Assembly: GCF_037975245.1 (NCBI RefSeq)
Contig: NC_092572.1
Location: forward strand, 18,123,489-18,187,488
DNA from: Apostichopus japonicus
Taxonomy: Eukaryota > Echinodermata > Holothuroidea > Aspidochirotida > Stichopodidae
Length of the DNA: 64,000 nt
Reading direction: 5' to 3'
A program made the position numbers and the translations under genes. Of the stretch, positions 1 to 12,906 are shown piece after piece (within the stretch, counting starts at the first letter, position 1; each line of letters starts with the position of its first letter). A model generated the notes under the pieces. It did no database searches. It was not told where the DNA came from and saw nothing but the letters and a program-made list of their open reading frames with translations.

Positions 1-387
1 TCTAAAGAATCTTGACAACTTTCTTTCAAACTGTTAGAACAAGAAGCAAGTGAAGAAAAAGAGTGATTTAATATTTTAGTTTTAGCAGTTTCTATTCATT
101 CCAAGACTTTCATATGCAAGGTAATCACATGGTCACATGAACTGGTGTTATAGAAGTACAACCGGTCTGCTTGAGAGTATTAGTTTCATAACTGATTTAC
201 AGAGCCAGACGAAATCATCAAAGTTACATGATTAATAAGAAGATCAAAAGATGATATTTATCAATGTATGATGTCACCATATCAAGAGACAGTTAATTCA
301 CTCTGGAGATCTTTATACACATCTGTCCACATGTACCTGGCAATAGCTGCAAATCAGTACGATATTTTCCTTACATTTTATTTTATT

Positions 388-594
388 TTAAGTTTTTGAA
401 CCAACACAGCCATGGAAGAAGGTTTTAATATTGTACCTCAAATATTCTCTTGAAGTTTCTGTCAGGACTTCCTTACAAAGCCTTTTTTTACTTAATATGT
501 GCGCTGTCTCTGCAAGTGAAGAGTCACAAACATATATCTGCCAAGGTGTCTTTATCTTGCGTATCTGCAACCACTTCTTGAGATTAGCGTCGTC
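388..594 (-). CDS. Terminal coding exon of an unrecognised minus-strand gene
   Basis: On the minus strand a good acceptor (pyrimidine-rich tract, then TTTTAG) precedes 68 codons starting DDANLKKWLQIRKIKTPWQ and ending VGSKT before TAA. AATAAA hexamers follow the stop almost at once (about 376-383), which suits a 3'-terminal exon in phase 0. The sequence is rich in charged residues, with no membrane segment and no motif I recognise. Upstream exons would lie at higher coordinates, but I could not find convincing ones. An exon this open with acceptor, stop and poly(A) signal in order is more than chance, but the gene is unidentified. Confidence 0.35.
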   Translation of the reverse strand, partial: DDANLKKWLQIRKIKTPWQIYVCDSSLAETAHILSKKRLCKEVLTETSREYLRYNIKTFFHGCVGSKT

Positions 595-3281
595 CTAAAA
601 GCAACAAGGCAAATGTCTTAAACCCAACCAAGACATAATATGTCCATTATTATCTTCTCTGTTATGTATTGCAAATATTTCTCACTCAGAGTCTGCTTTG
701 ATGTTCTTTCCCGAGCGTCCTTTGTTTTTAACTGTTCATTCATTCAGATTCTTATATTTTTCTGTTTTCCTTTTCTCTCATTTCATTCTTTAATATTACT
801 TTTACTCTCGTATCTATGACTTGATTTCTTCCATATTTAAATATTTAACTATTTATTGAGAGTGTGAAAATGTCTTTTGTGGTTTGAGTAGCTTTAAGTG
901 AGAATACAACAGGAAAGCTGATGAGGTAGTAAAAGTGGGTGAAGGAGAGGGCGAAGAAGCGGGTGAAGAAGAGGGTGCAGAAAAGGGTTGGACAGATGAC
1001 TTGCAACTACTGGAACTGAACATTCAGTAATTACAAGTTGAGCTATTCAGTTTTGATTCATCAGATTTGTATGCCTTCCAAAATACCAGCAAGAACAACA
1101 AAAACAGCCCAAAAAGACAAAAAATGCAATATCAGAAATGCCAGTGACTGATCCATTATATGAATATTGTGACATGGAAGTTTAACTTTCCTATAGTCAT
1201 TGGTAAAAACACCTCTGAAAGGTCAAAGGTAATCATAACTGTGTCATTCCATTACTCAATATACTTCCTACCAGTCTTGAATAATTTTTCCTTCCCACCT
1301 TCATTTTGCCGCTGAAATCAATATTATTTTTAGAGCTATGCCACCCAATCGATCAAACATTTTTTTCTTTGTCAATAAATATTCATAACTGGTTAATAAT
1401 TTCTATGAAATAAAAATTAATACATAGCCTACGAAGAATCATAAGGTGTTGGGTTCTCTCTATTAATATCCATGATCACAATTACTTAGGTTTAGTATTC
1501 TCTTACTGTGGATCTTACCTACGTTTTTTCATAACTATTCACAATTATGTTACAAACGTGTTTCTTCCTTAATGAATATTCATGATCTGGAGTTGCAGCT
1601 GTTACTCCTTATTAAGTATACCCTTTCACACATATTCAAATCTAGTTACTTGTTAATCATATTAAGTCATATTTACGTGATAGTATCCTACTGAGGGAGA
1701 AACTTTTAGTCATTTATTCAAGACACAGATGTATTCTACTTGCTCTGACAGCAGTGACTGTTATTTATTCAAGGTTTAAATATTCATTAAATAATTATGC
1801 ATACAAATGACATTAGTCATTATCATCCATTGCTAAATGTTTCGTGGCTGATGAGTAATAAACAAATCGATGTTACCTAACGTTTCTTATTTTTTTGAAA
1901 AACACTCTTCTTTATTGTCCAAGATTTCAGCGTGGGGTATTTTGAAATGGGAAAGTATAAAATTCCATCGTGGGAGCGTTTGAGATATGAAGATATGAGT
2001 CGTAGCAATTGAAGGTGGTTCATTGAACCATAGTCCCCAATGTCCAGGGACCTTCAGGGATTGATAAGCCAACGGATTACAACTGTCAGTCAAAGTAAGA
2101 TAGGAAAGCATAACGTCGAGGTTGTTAAATCTATGTGAAGTGAAGTTTAAATGAAGTGAGGGTGGAGGGCCTCAGCTTTTCCGGTTGACTGGAATTATTC
2201 CACCCACTATAACACATACATCCATAGCCACTCCTTTGCTCATCAAAGAAACTAGGGAATAGCTTTATTATAGCTGCCATGAAGTATTTCGGGCTGTTGT
2301 TGACATTAATATAGATGAGAAACCAACTTTTTAAAGCATTCGTTTTCAAATGTTTACCGCCAATTGTTTACAGTAGTTCGTGCGGGTGTATATGCATGCT
2401 GCAAAATGGTCAATTGCCACCAGAATCAGCTGCTAATGAAAAATGTTGTCAGGTGGTTTACATTGCACAGTCTAAAAAGTATTACAAAACAGGTCAAACA
2501 TCTATAAAGAGAAAATAGCTTCTTTTAGGAATTTTGGTGGTCGTGACGTTCGTTGCTTTTGTATGAATCGCTATGCTCACAGCCTGTTCACAGTACTAAC
2601 TGACCAATTCACTGAGAGCTTACACAAATCAAAATATTATCACATGTTACAAAATCCTCATCCGGGGTTAAATATGGGCAGAGATCACCGTTATGCCACT
2701 TTGGTAACGCTTTTCATACGAAGTGTCATATTTTTTGCGTTGATAACGGCCAGATTGAATAAATGAATAAACGCTGATGACGCGACGCGTGAGCCCCTTC
2801 CATTGACAAGTAAAATAGGGTTAGTCAGTCCGTATATGAACGAGAGGGGAAAGAGTGCGTTACAAACAAAGATTTTGTATTCCTAATAAGGCAAAAACTT
2901 ATAGAAAGGCTTCACTGTCAGTTAGAACTCAAATATCAAGCGCCTTCGGCGCTGTCACATCTCTGGTAGCAACAACCCGTGCGCGTGAATACTGCGTAAC
3001 TGCAGCGACACGTCTGCGCGTATCATTATAATTATAGGGACTGGTTGTACCCATTAGTATCCACACTGCATCTCAAGTACGGCCAAAGGTTTGCTGTTGA
3101 TACATTACATATATATTCTTTGCTTAACGCGCGCATATTCTAAACACGCTATACATTATTATTGCGTAACAAACAAAACCCTTAGTTTTGTGTACAAGTA
3201 AAGCTTACCATGTACTAAACAAGCACTTCATATTGATCCATACAGCGATCTAGTTGTGTTTTATCTCGAAGAGCTTTAACC
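595..3281. other. No recognisable gene
   Basis: AT-rich sequence with short open frames on both strands (for example minus 1887-2349) that have no family motif and no consistent splice sites. A GAAGAAG-rich stretch lies near 930-990. I see no transposon ends or RNA genes here. Confidence 0.4.
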
Positions 3282-3384
3282 ATGATACTGCTTATTGAGC
3301 TATTAGCGATATTTCTTGCCTTGCTTTACTTTCTCGTTGAGGCAATTCTGATCTACATCCGAGAAAGATGGAGAGACCGAGCCG
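3282..3384 (+). CDS. Orphan first exon encoding a membrane anchor, possibly short-chain dehydrogenase type
   Basis: ATG in a good context (ACCATGA) opens 34 codons, then a strong donor (G|GTGAGT) in phase 1. The peptide begins MILLIELLAIFLALLYFLVE and continues with a basic, charged stretch (IRERWRDRA). One hydrophobic helix followed by Arg/Lys resembles the N-terminal anchor exon of RDH10/HSD17B11-type dehydrogenases. That is only a resemblance in composition: the expected TGxxxGxG nucleotide-binding exon was not found downstream. It could equally be a signal-anchor exon of another protein or a leftover of a duplicated gene. Confidence 0.3.
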
Positions 3385-5467
3385 GTGAGTTATCGTATTA
3401 TTGTTGTTTTATGGTTACGTTGACAGCATACATTAATCAAAAAGCTTGATCGATGTTTGATGTCCGGTTATGTTAGGGAGTAGAGTTACAGTGACCTTTA
3501 AAAGTAAAGAAAATGGATTGGTGGGGGTGGGTTAGCAATGCCGGATTAACACCTTATGGTGCTCTAAAGTACCATATACTTCCCACCCCCCCCCGTCCCC
3601 CACATACACACATTATTACGTTTTGCAGACACAACCCGAAACTGAAAGGTCGTCATGCCTTGCATGGAAGTGATCACGGAGTTCCCTTGATCCTGGAGTC
3701 CCCTTGACACGTACCATTTTTTATCTATCTTTTATTTTAATCCGGTAACCTGGTTGGGATCACTCTTGTATGGCGGCCTTGTGGAGACAGTATACCGTAG
3801 TTCGGTTAGCGTTATTTTATTTCGCCTCTTCGGTGACAGATTTGGTTAATTCTTATGAAAGACTATAGGGTCCCTTCCTCCATGGTACCTTAATGGAATG
3901 ATAGACAGTTCATATAGCTCTGATTTTTAAGTAGTTTTTCAATACTGAACTGTTGATGTATCTTATTTATCTTTAAATACACGAGGATCATAGACAGCAG
4001 CGTAAAACTACAACAAAGATGAGAGATGAGAGGTCACTTTTACCTCCAGTTATCAATAGACTGATTAAACAAGATAGTGTCCTGAGTATTTGTACTTCTC
4101 ACACAACATTTGACATACCGCCCATACACCCTCGGTAGACACATTGAGTGTGACGTCACTATTGATATTAATCTTTAAAGGAAACGACCCATGCAAGACT
4201 CCATATTGGTTGTTGAAACAACAGCTTCGTCAACTTCTAGGCGGTAAGTTTAGTTTATTTAATTGAATATTTTCTATGTCAATTAGATACTCATATAACC
4301 AGCTTTTCTTCTCCGAGGAGAGAATTGCATAATCAGCCTGTGTAATCCGTATTCGTAGCAAGTTGATTATATTAATCGTTTTCAATGAATAATTAGCAAA
4401 GAATAATCTGGATCAATAAAACTACTGAAGTTAAACTCCAATTCGAGGATACCTTCGTTTACAGATTGAAATAAGAAACATCACTCTGAACGCAACGTTG
4501 AAAGAGATGGCGCTATAGCTTTAATCAATCATAGCTCAATGTAAGTTAACATACGTCGTTGTTTAAGACTATAAATCAATGTGAGGTTGAATGAAAAATA
4601 GTAACTTCGTTAATACTGTGGATGATTCAAGACAGATTAGTGCTTGTCGAGATCATGTCTATTCTGTATACTTGATTTCTGTTAATCGACCTCCCCTGTA
4701 ACCCTCCATCTAGCTCTCATCCACCCACCCTAATCACAGGGTAAAATTAGGTAAAATAATTTCATTTTTGTTTCTAACAACCATGACTTGCAAGTTTTAT
4801 TTGTTTGTAGGGATGAGTCGTGCTCAGCAAATAAGAGAAATTCGTAAACTGAAGATAATCAGAATCAAGAAGATGATGACCTTGGCATCTGAAGTATAGA
4901 AGATCTTTCTTAAATCCTGGTAATGTTACATGTTGTATAGCCGATATAGGGAGAATAATAGATATATATGTACAATTCCTGATGATGTTACAAAATGTAT
5001 CTTAGACAGAATTGTGGTAATTCATCAAAAGAGAAATTACCCCCCCCCCCCTAACACAAAACCCCAGACAACAAGGAAACCAAGAGTGTTAGTGAGAGCT
5101 TAGGGTTGATGTCACTGGTGAGATTGTTTATGTTTATTTAAACGATGTTGAATATGTTACAGCTTACCTGGCATTTCACATGTGAGGGGACTGAGGGTTC
5201 AGTGGGTGAGGTGGAATGCTGTGATTGGGTATTTGATTCGATTCTTTGTTACCATCATAGCTGCCATGAGAATACTTCAAGAGATGGAAAGAAAACTCGA
5301 AGCTAACGCCGTAGTTATATCATCTTGTTGCAAGGGGAAACTTACTCTTAACTGTGAGGGCGGTGTTTTAGAAATGGATGTTACATTGATGATAACTCGT
5401 GATACATATTTCGTGTTAACTCAACTTAGAATATTTAAAATCAAGATATTTCTTTTCTATTTGATAG

Positions 5468-5542
5468 GTTGTCGCTGATGAAACAATTTTATGTGGACAG
5501 CGAAGAACAACTGATAGAGAGAAGTGAATCAACTGATAACAG
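5468..5542 (+). CDS. Candidate internal exon, upstream member of a duplicated exon pair
   Basis: A pyrimidine-rich acceptor (TTGATAG) and strong donor (AG|GTAAGG) bound 75 bases that are open in phase 2 to phase 2, reading LSLMKQFYVDSEEQLIERSE and then STDN. A diverged copy of the exon with its acceptor lies about 1.2 kb downstream at 6662. The product is unknown. Position suggests it could belong to the ataxin-2-like gene whose terminal exons are at 7418-7955, but its phase does not join them directly. Confidence 0.3.
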
Positions 5543-6661
5543 GTAAGGAGGAACCATGGTAATGACTAATGGTTCTATTGATCACATCAACGTTAAACCA
5601 TCATGTTAACTGGTAACTTAAAATATAATAGAACTTTTCAAACTATTTGGGCTTATTTGTGTTAAGTAATTGTAAGTAGTAAACCAGACAGGTTCTGGCA
5701 ACTTTAAAGGGCAAAAAAATAATAAAAAAATAAAAAAAAAAATAAAAAAAGGTACTGCTGAAGATATATAATACAAGAATTAGTAAATTTTTAAATTATA
5801 GTGGAATCTATTCATGATCACTTATCTTACAGCCATGCAATATAAACGATGGCCGGAAGTGATGCTTTGTCGCCCTCATTTTCCATTGACCATGAGGTGT
5901 GGATTGTCAGGTGAGCTTGCAAATTATCGTCGAGAAGATTAAAATTGATTCAGTCTGTTCCATTCTCTGGGTAAATAACAGCGTATAAAAATATTTTAAA
6001 TATCCATTATTTACCCCAAAAACTCATACTACTCTTTTTCGTCTTTTCAATAGCAGCTGGTGACGTTGCTCTTGTGATCCAAACCATGATTGCCGTCCTC
6101 TATTTAAGCCAATTGCCTCTCAAATACAAAGGAAGGATTTCACATCAGGAATGGAAGTTGTGCCTTATCGACCCAGGTTCTTCTAAGGATTGACCCTTGA
6201 CCTCACAGGTACGTTAACACACTCTCAAATTGATAAAATTCTCGACTATGACGTCATCAAGTTGGAAAACAAAATTAACAAACATATTTAAAGACAGATA
6301 ACACGATTGATTGAAGATAAAAATCATACTAATATTATAAAAATGAATCATACGGTATTTTGTAAAATGTTGTACGAAACGCAACTTTTTTTAATGTATT
6401 TAGAGTACAAGGTTCTAATGGCGAGTATTAGTGTACAATTAATGTTGTACTATAGTATCTAATATTTATACTATGTATACAAATACCCCGAATAACGAGG
6501 GTTACGATTACAAATCCACGGCAGAGTGTGTGTGAGTACAGAGCATATAGTTATGGTAAAACGTGAGTATGAGTACAATTATGTACTATTAATAACAGAT
6601 TGTATAACAATGTATGTCCTTTCTGGGGATGAAACTGATTTATTCTTTCAATTTTTGACAG

Positions 6662-6734
6662 ATTGTCGCTGATGAAACAGTTATTGTGGACAGCGAGTAA
6701 AAATTTATGAAGACACCTTCTCATTCAGTGAAAG
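6662..6734 (+). pseudogene. Decayed duplicate of the 5468-5542 exon
   Basis: Shares the block TTGTCGCTGATGAAACA and then, after a small deletion, GTGGACAGCGA with the exon at 5468. It keeps an acceptor (GACAG) and a donor-like GTAGGG. The indel shifts the frame, and all three frames contain stops within 73 bases, so this copy cannot be a normal coding exon. Confidence 0.45.
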
Positions 6735-7417
6735 GTAGGGGAAAAAAACAGCTATTTACTGCAGTATAGCTTAGGTCCGATACTTGTCTGTCCGTTGTTA
6801 ACCTTTACTAGCCTATCTCTGAATGTAATCGTAACTTCATTCCCACAACAAGGACACAGAATAACGTGTTCCAAAATTTAATTTTAATTTTAGTGTTGTT
6901 AATCTCCTATATATACATATAGATATATTATGTGTTTATCGTGGCCAATAGGAGCGGATATGGGATAGGGAAATAATATTATCATTCTTTATTGATTTGT
7001 GTTATTAATTTATTTTGGTCAGACAAGGCTTGTATTTTTCGACTATCATGCATGTAGTGCCAACCGTTAAAGTTAGAAAACGTCAGGCAATAGCGTTCTT
7101 AAAGTACGATCTTTTCGACATTCCGGGACTTCCTACGCACAATACAGTCCTGTAACCAGTACGGGCACAGATGTACCACCGCCCCCCCCCCCTATAATCA
7201 TGTACCATCACCCTCATCTATGACCCAATCATAGATAAACAAACTTCATAAATCACAGGATACGAGCTATGGGCCCTTAGAACTCAGATTTCTTGCTACG
7301 GGTCTGGCACAATAACTCCATAATATGGTATCTAGGATCAGATAAAGAAATGCTCTGCTAATGAAATGTTTCTAAAAAAGTGAAACTAAACTTAAGTCAT
7401 TATTATTGTACTAACAG

Positions 7418-7955
7418 GGTGAAGGCTGGGACGTCACCAATATGTTTGTTACTAACGAGGCTGACTTCGGCTACAAATCAACCTTTGATGAGACCCTGTC
7501 TGAGTACACGTAAGTTATTCTATTTGTATGTAACCGTCATGGAAAATATTTCAATCATGGATTTTTTGGTAGTACAAGAAACAACGAATTTTCAATCTAT
7601 TTACAGATCGCTCGATGTGGAGTATTTTGACGATTTTTAAGTCTTTTCCTTCATTTCTTTATATTTTTTATTTTCCTTAGATTTTCCATAAATGAAACAA
7701 AATTAACGGAAAAGAAGCTACAGATTTTCCTTTTTTTTTTCTTTTGAATGTCTTTTCCGCAAATATTTGTGACTAAAATATTAACAAAAATGTTCCTTTT
7801 CTGTTTCACTCAGGACTGTGCTGGTAGAGGACACTTCACCAGAGTACAAGCTCAGATGGGAGAGGGCCTGTCGTCTTGTTAATGAGATCGAAGCAAGGAT
7901 CAAGCTAACCAGGCCAAACAAACAAAGCAGCGCAAAAAGGAAAAACCGTCGCTGA
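7418..7955 (+). CDS. Ataxin-2-like LsmAD domain, two terminal exons
   Basis: Exons 7418-7509 and 7814-7955 join in phase 2. The first reads GEGWDVTNMFVTNEADFGYK and then STFDETLSEY; the second continues TTVLVEDTSPEYKLRWERAC, RLVNEIEARIKL and a basic tail (KRKNRR) before TGA at 7953. This matches the order of the LsmAD domain of ataxin-2 and Pbp1 family RNA-binding proteins: a GWD..MF motif, a Y...S.(Y/F)D..LS.YT motif and an acidic/basic helix ending in an EIE motif. Ataxin-2 normally continues for hundreds of residues to a PAM2 motif, whereas this gene stops right after LsmAD. The Lsm domain was not found upstream. This is therefore a short paralogue or the 3' remnant of a partial duplication. 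AATAAA follows at 8057. Confidence 0.7.
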
Positions 7956-8056
7956 AAGAAATCAGGCTGTCCTTATTAAATCCAATTGTTTAAAGATCAT
8001 GTTTTGCAAAACATCTCAGTATGTATTTAATGTTTATATCCAAAACGACTCTCCAA

Positions 8057-8062
8057 AATAAA
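8057..8062 (+). terminator. Poly(A) signal of the LsmAD gene
   Basis: AATAAA about 100 bases after the TGA of the LsmAD terminal exon, in the expected position. Confidence 0.45.
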
Positions 8063-8733
8063 TTTAAATTATACTTGTATAATTCGGTGGTATTGTGGTT
8101 AGTTTGTTTTGTTTTGTACGATTTATCTGTGATACCCCCTCAACTGTCCCCTTGGGATTTGTTAGATTACTTGGCACAGCCAGTGTATATATTACCCGTG
8201 TATGCGGCTCTATTCCTTTATTGGTATCCATGAATATTAAATTTTACGAAAAATATGACCACGTGTAAATGAGGGTAAAGGTCAAAGACTTCCAGATTTT
8301 CCACAAACACAGCAAAAGTTGACTAAGGAGAAATGTAGAGAGAAATCACAATACTCCTGAGACCACCAACTCGACCAAAGTATACTATGTGAGTAATTCC
8401 AAATATGCTAGTCGATACAATAAGTGGTCACTGATTTTCAAACTTTTACAAGCACTTGACAGCCACTGGCAAATATTTCCCTCTCTGCTCAGGGCCCCTG
8501 ATGCCAGTGAGGCCATATCCCTCGAATTATTATTGCGAGAGAGATTATTCACTTGGGCGCATATTTCAACATCACTGAATATGGGTGTAACTCTAGCCCC
8601 CCTCCCCCCTCCCCCCTCCCTTTCCCAAGTTCTACAAATACCAATTTCAACCTGTGACGGAGTCCCTGCTGATACGTACTTTGGACGACACTCTGGTAAA
8701 AGGTCGATCAATGTCTTGGAATAATGCCTATCG

Positions 8734-8767
8734 ACAAGGCATATGCTATATATAGCATATGCCTTGT
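8734..8767. repeat. Perfect 34-bp palindrome
   Basis: ACAAGGCATATGCTATA is followed immediately by its exact reverse complement with no spacer. It could form a cruciform or be the centre of a small inverted-repeat element. No function can be assigned. Confidence 0.8.
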
Positions 8768-8950
8768 TTGTAAGTATATGTTCTAGTTAGCCCACTATTG
8801 GCCCGAAAGCCGGACACTCAAGGTACTCTCTCGGATGATTTTGCGGACTAAGGGAGGATATGGAATTGGGATCATATAGACCCGTATAAAAATCAACCTT
8901 GGCAATGGAATTACGGTAAACATTGCAGTGCCTTGCATCCGATCGGCGCG

Positions 8951-9165
8951 ATTCACACAACCTCCAATCGATCCAAATCAACCGTCATTGAATTACACAC
9001 CTGTCTCGCTCTCTGACTTGACAGAGATTATTAAAGTCAGGCTGTTTAACAATAGTAATTCGGTTAGATTTGTAAACTTCATTAAACAAAGTTACATTAC
9101 TGAGATACTGTGTACACAAAAATTAAACTGCTACGACGTGAAACACATTGACATTGTAATGTAAC
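8951..9165 (+). repeat. Dispersed repeat, copy A
   Basis: This block (ATCGATCCAAA, then ACAGAGATTATTAAAGT, CTGTTTAACA, ACTGAGATAC and GTACACAAAA) recurs in the same order and orientation at about 34,749-34,930. The copies are diverged, with small indels. No coding content is evident, so it is probably an old uncharacterised interspersed element. Confidence 0.6.
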
Positions 9166-12100
9166 GAAATTCAGCATTATTGCTGCTTGCCTGGAAGTCA
9201 ACAATAACATTGTAGCGTAAGCGTATATTATACAGTTCGATCTTTGAAAGTAAACTATATTCAACTCCATATAATTCAGCAACTGAAAGAGGGTTAAGGA
9301 AAAACCAAAGAAATACGGGCACAATCTAGCTATTTATTTTTACAATTGATCCCCGTACAATGCAGCAATGAGGGGGGAGGGGGGAGGGGGGGTTGAGACC
9401 CTGGACTAGATTTGTTGTAGTGCCAAGTTGGCCTGTGGGGCTAAAAAATCACAATAAAAAAGATGTAACCTGTTGCTTACGTCGCTCTGCTAACATCACC
9501 TTTACCTCATTTTTATACATTTACCTCAACATATTTTCTTGATGTTAGGCTTCAACACTTTCTCTACATTAATCGTAAAAACTGTCTACATTTCGAATCC
9601 ATTGGCTTTTCCAGAGTGATGTTGCAAGGAAGTTGTGACCCTAAAGTGCTAGAAGTTTGAGAAATCCAGGTCAGTTTGGTTTCATTTTCGCCAAAAACAA
9701 AGGAGAGAATAAAAAAAAGGAAGAAAAACATGTCAATTATGACACCAAGGCTATAATGTGCATTGGCATGGAATATTACTATTAAAAACCTAATTTATAT
9801 TTTAATGATATTTATCAACTTGAAAACGAAACAAGGAAGTTATACATCAATGACCCTTGAATAGCACGAGATATCGTCAAGTGAACGGATTTTTTAAGTA
9901 AAAGAATACATTGGTTGATGGTACCGAACGAACGTATTACTCGTTAGTTTATTTCACTTCAGTTCCATGCTTTATTCTAGCATAAGCCATGAGGCTATGG
10001 ACCCCTGGGTAGATACGATTATAAATATCATATTGAAACTTCACATGTAGTATAATTCATCGATATAAAATATCCATATATAGTTTTGGACTTGCATTTC
10101 TTTGTATAACTCATATTGATATATTTCATTTCATTACAATGATTTTGGTAGATTCTGAAATCCTGTCTTAGAATAGACTGACACATATTAACGCATCCAC
10201 TTCTGATTACCTATAAAACGTTGGTGCATACCAGTCATATCTTTAAAAAAAAGTTACATATTTGACAAATAACCAGTTATGAAGAAACACGTGATTCACC
10301 ATTAAAAAAGCTAAGTTGAGCCTTCGTTTAAAGTTCATATCATACAAGGAGATACTTGAAGCAAAAACCTTAACAATACCTGGACAAGACTTTGAGATCA
10401 ATTTATCACGTCAATGTAAACTATAAAATGAAGCTAGTATGTACTTCAATATTTAACAGTGCATACTTAGGGACAAAGTGAAACCATTGAACTACTCATA
10501 TACATTGTTATACAATAGTGATAAAGCAGACACAGACATGCCTGTGTATCTTCAGCACTATTTAGGCAAATACTATATACTAGTCAAATACCTTCAAAGT
10601 TCTATCCTTGTACATATCACCAACGGCAATTGATACCCTGCACTAGACAATTTCTTTTGGCTGTATTTTGAAGTTTAAAGAAAAGAATATTTACAAATAT
10701 ACACGTCTCATGTGAATGGCACGAGTGTCATGTTTGTCTTTCAAGATTGAATGCTAAGGCATGATAGAGTTGTTTTTCAGATAATATTACCAAATATACT
10801 GTTATTAGTGTATGGAGATGACAGAATGAGACGGTTTATCTCAAATAACGAAATGAAATGTTACAAATTGTATGATTTAATTAACATTGTGTTCCACTTT
10901 AAATTTCTTTAAGATGGCTGACAAAAATCCTTATCCAGAAGAAGATGTTTTATTTACTTAAATAAATCCACACATTATTGTTTCGGATTTATAATACAAA
11001 TATGTCAAAAATTCAGTATATATATGGAACGCAATGCTAAACAGTTTGTGGATTGTTATTTGTCCAATGACCATTGTACCAAATAAATGTAGTCTATGCC
11101 ACAAACTTTTAACATACTATATCATATCCACACAAGGAAGCAACGAATTGCATTACCAAGCCGTAATCGCAATGACGTTGTCAAATTTAGTGTCAAGTTT
11201 TATTTTGTTTCATGGATATAGCACCTGATGACAAAGTAGCTATCCTCTGGGTTTCTTGTGTATTCTTGTTCATGTTACGATTTTTCTTGCTTAAGATACA
11301 GTGTGGTTAGAATAGAATCGTTTTTCAAAACGCCTAGTCACGTATAATAACATCACTCTGTAGTCAATGTAAGGAAATGTAAGGGAAATGTTTGCCTAAA
11401 CAATGATTAATAATGAATGTCACTGCATGCCAATGATGAACTAAGACTGGCAACGATTTCCTAAGCCGGATGAGTCCCGCAAGAGTATTATTCAAAATAT
11501 GGCTTTAACTTCCACGTTATAGTAGATGTCTACTTAATAATTGTCATTGTTTAAATAAGGTTGCTTGAATAACTAAGCTAAATATTAAGTAAACTGAAAA
11601 TAGTAAGTTAATTAAAAGTTAATGACTTTTTTAGGTTGCAGCAGTAATATATTTGTTAGTACTTTTGTCAATTAAATTTTGAGAAACATGATATTCTTTT
11701 GTATGTAACACACGTTGTATTCCTTTCACTATAATGATAGCGGTACAATGATGTTATTATTCCTTTCTTGAAAGTCTATTCGCTCTTATGTGAAGCAAAA
11801 CAACCGAAAGTTATATCTATGATTGAAAAGATAACACACATATGCAATAAGGCTATATGTTTTTTGGTATAACTGATATTGAATTAGACACAGGAGAAAT
11901 CTAGTCATCTCTCATGATTGTTGGATAGTAAGATAGAAAATGAAAAATAAGCTTGTGTAAAATATGCAATGGTACGAATAACGATAACATTTTGCTCGAA
12001 AGGTTTATCTACATTGTCATCAATCTGCGTTGCTGTTTGAATGTCTTGCTGGTAATAATGTTTTATGACTGTAAATATTTGGTAAATCACATGTTAACTC

Positions 12101-12906
12101 TAAATGAAATAATTCATTTTCCTCTACGACTCAGTTAGCAATTGATTCCGGCTGGTAAACTTATTTACATTAATCAATTTGGCTTTGGCTACCGGGAAGG
12201 CGATGAAACTATATAAATAACGAACTTATCATCCAATGCAACATTTAAATACGAGTTGCCTTTCAATGATGCTTACAGTTGTTATTTAACACTTTTAATG
12301 TTTACTAAATAAGCAAATCTCATTACTTCAAAGCGGCTAATTCTTTTCAGCGAATTCAATTCCTCTCGAAGAATTCAATTCAGTTACATGACATGATTGT
12401 TTATTTCTTTCTATTTCTAAACCTTGAAAAATATCCGTCACCTAAGTGAAACAGATATCACCACGGCTAATTTACGATGTGTTCAAAGACGTGTAGCAGT
12501 CTGATTCTTTGCATGTTAGAACTTGTTCTTCCTACAGAATGAGAAAGAAAGTAGATATAAAGTTAGTTGACAGTTCGGTATGTATATTTTGAAGTTTCAG
12601 TAAGTATTGCATTTTCAGAGAACCATGAGTTAAAGTGCAGGAATTGACTTACTAATTTAACGTTTTCAAAAGCGTTGATACCTTTTCAAGAATTGTTTGG
12701 AAGTTTGGTCGGCAATCTTTTGTTGTGTTCCAACACAATAACATTATGCTACACCTTCGGTAAATTAGATCAATAAAATGAGAGATAAATCATTCATGGA
12801 CGTTTGTTTTTCAATAAGTGATCACTAACTTCAGATGACTGTCTTTGATCCTAGCTAAGAGATTGTATAAATGAAATCGAGGTAAGAGAAGGGACATATA
12901 CCTTAC
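9166..12906. other. No recognisable gene
   Basis: AT-rich and without open frames that carry domain motifs or a consistent splice structure. It includes a G-rich run near 9371-9392. I see no RNA gene or clear element boundary. Confidence 0.45.

Noticed and set aside
6054-6210. Possible exon with open stretch around ALVIQTMIAVLYLSQLPLKY
   Set aside because: An in-frame TGA lies before the donor, and its phase does not match the preceding candidate donor near 5,909.
8385-8724. Overlapping open frames of about 110 aa on both strands
   Set aside because: No motif, no splice signals and a low-complexity proline/glycine run; likely chance.
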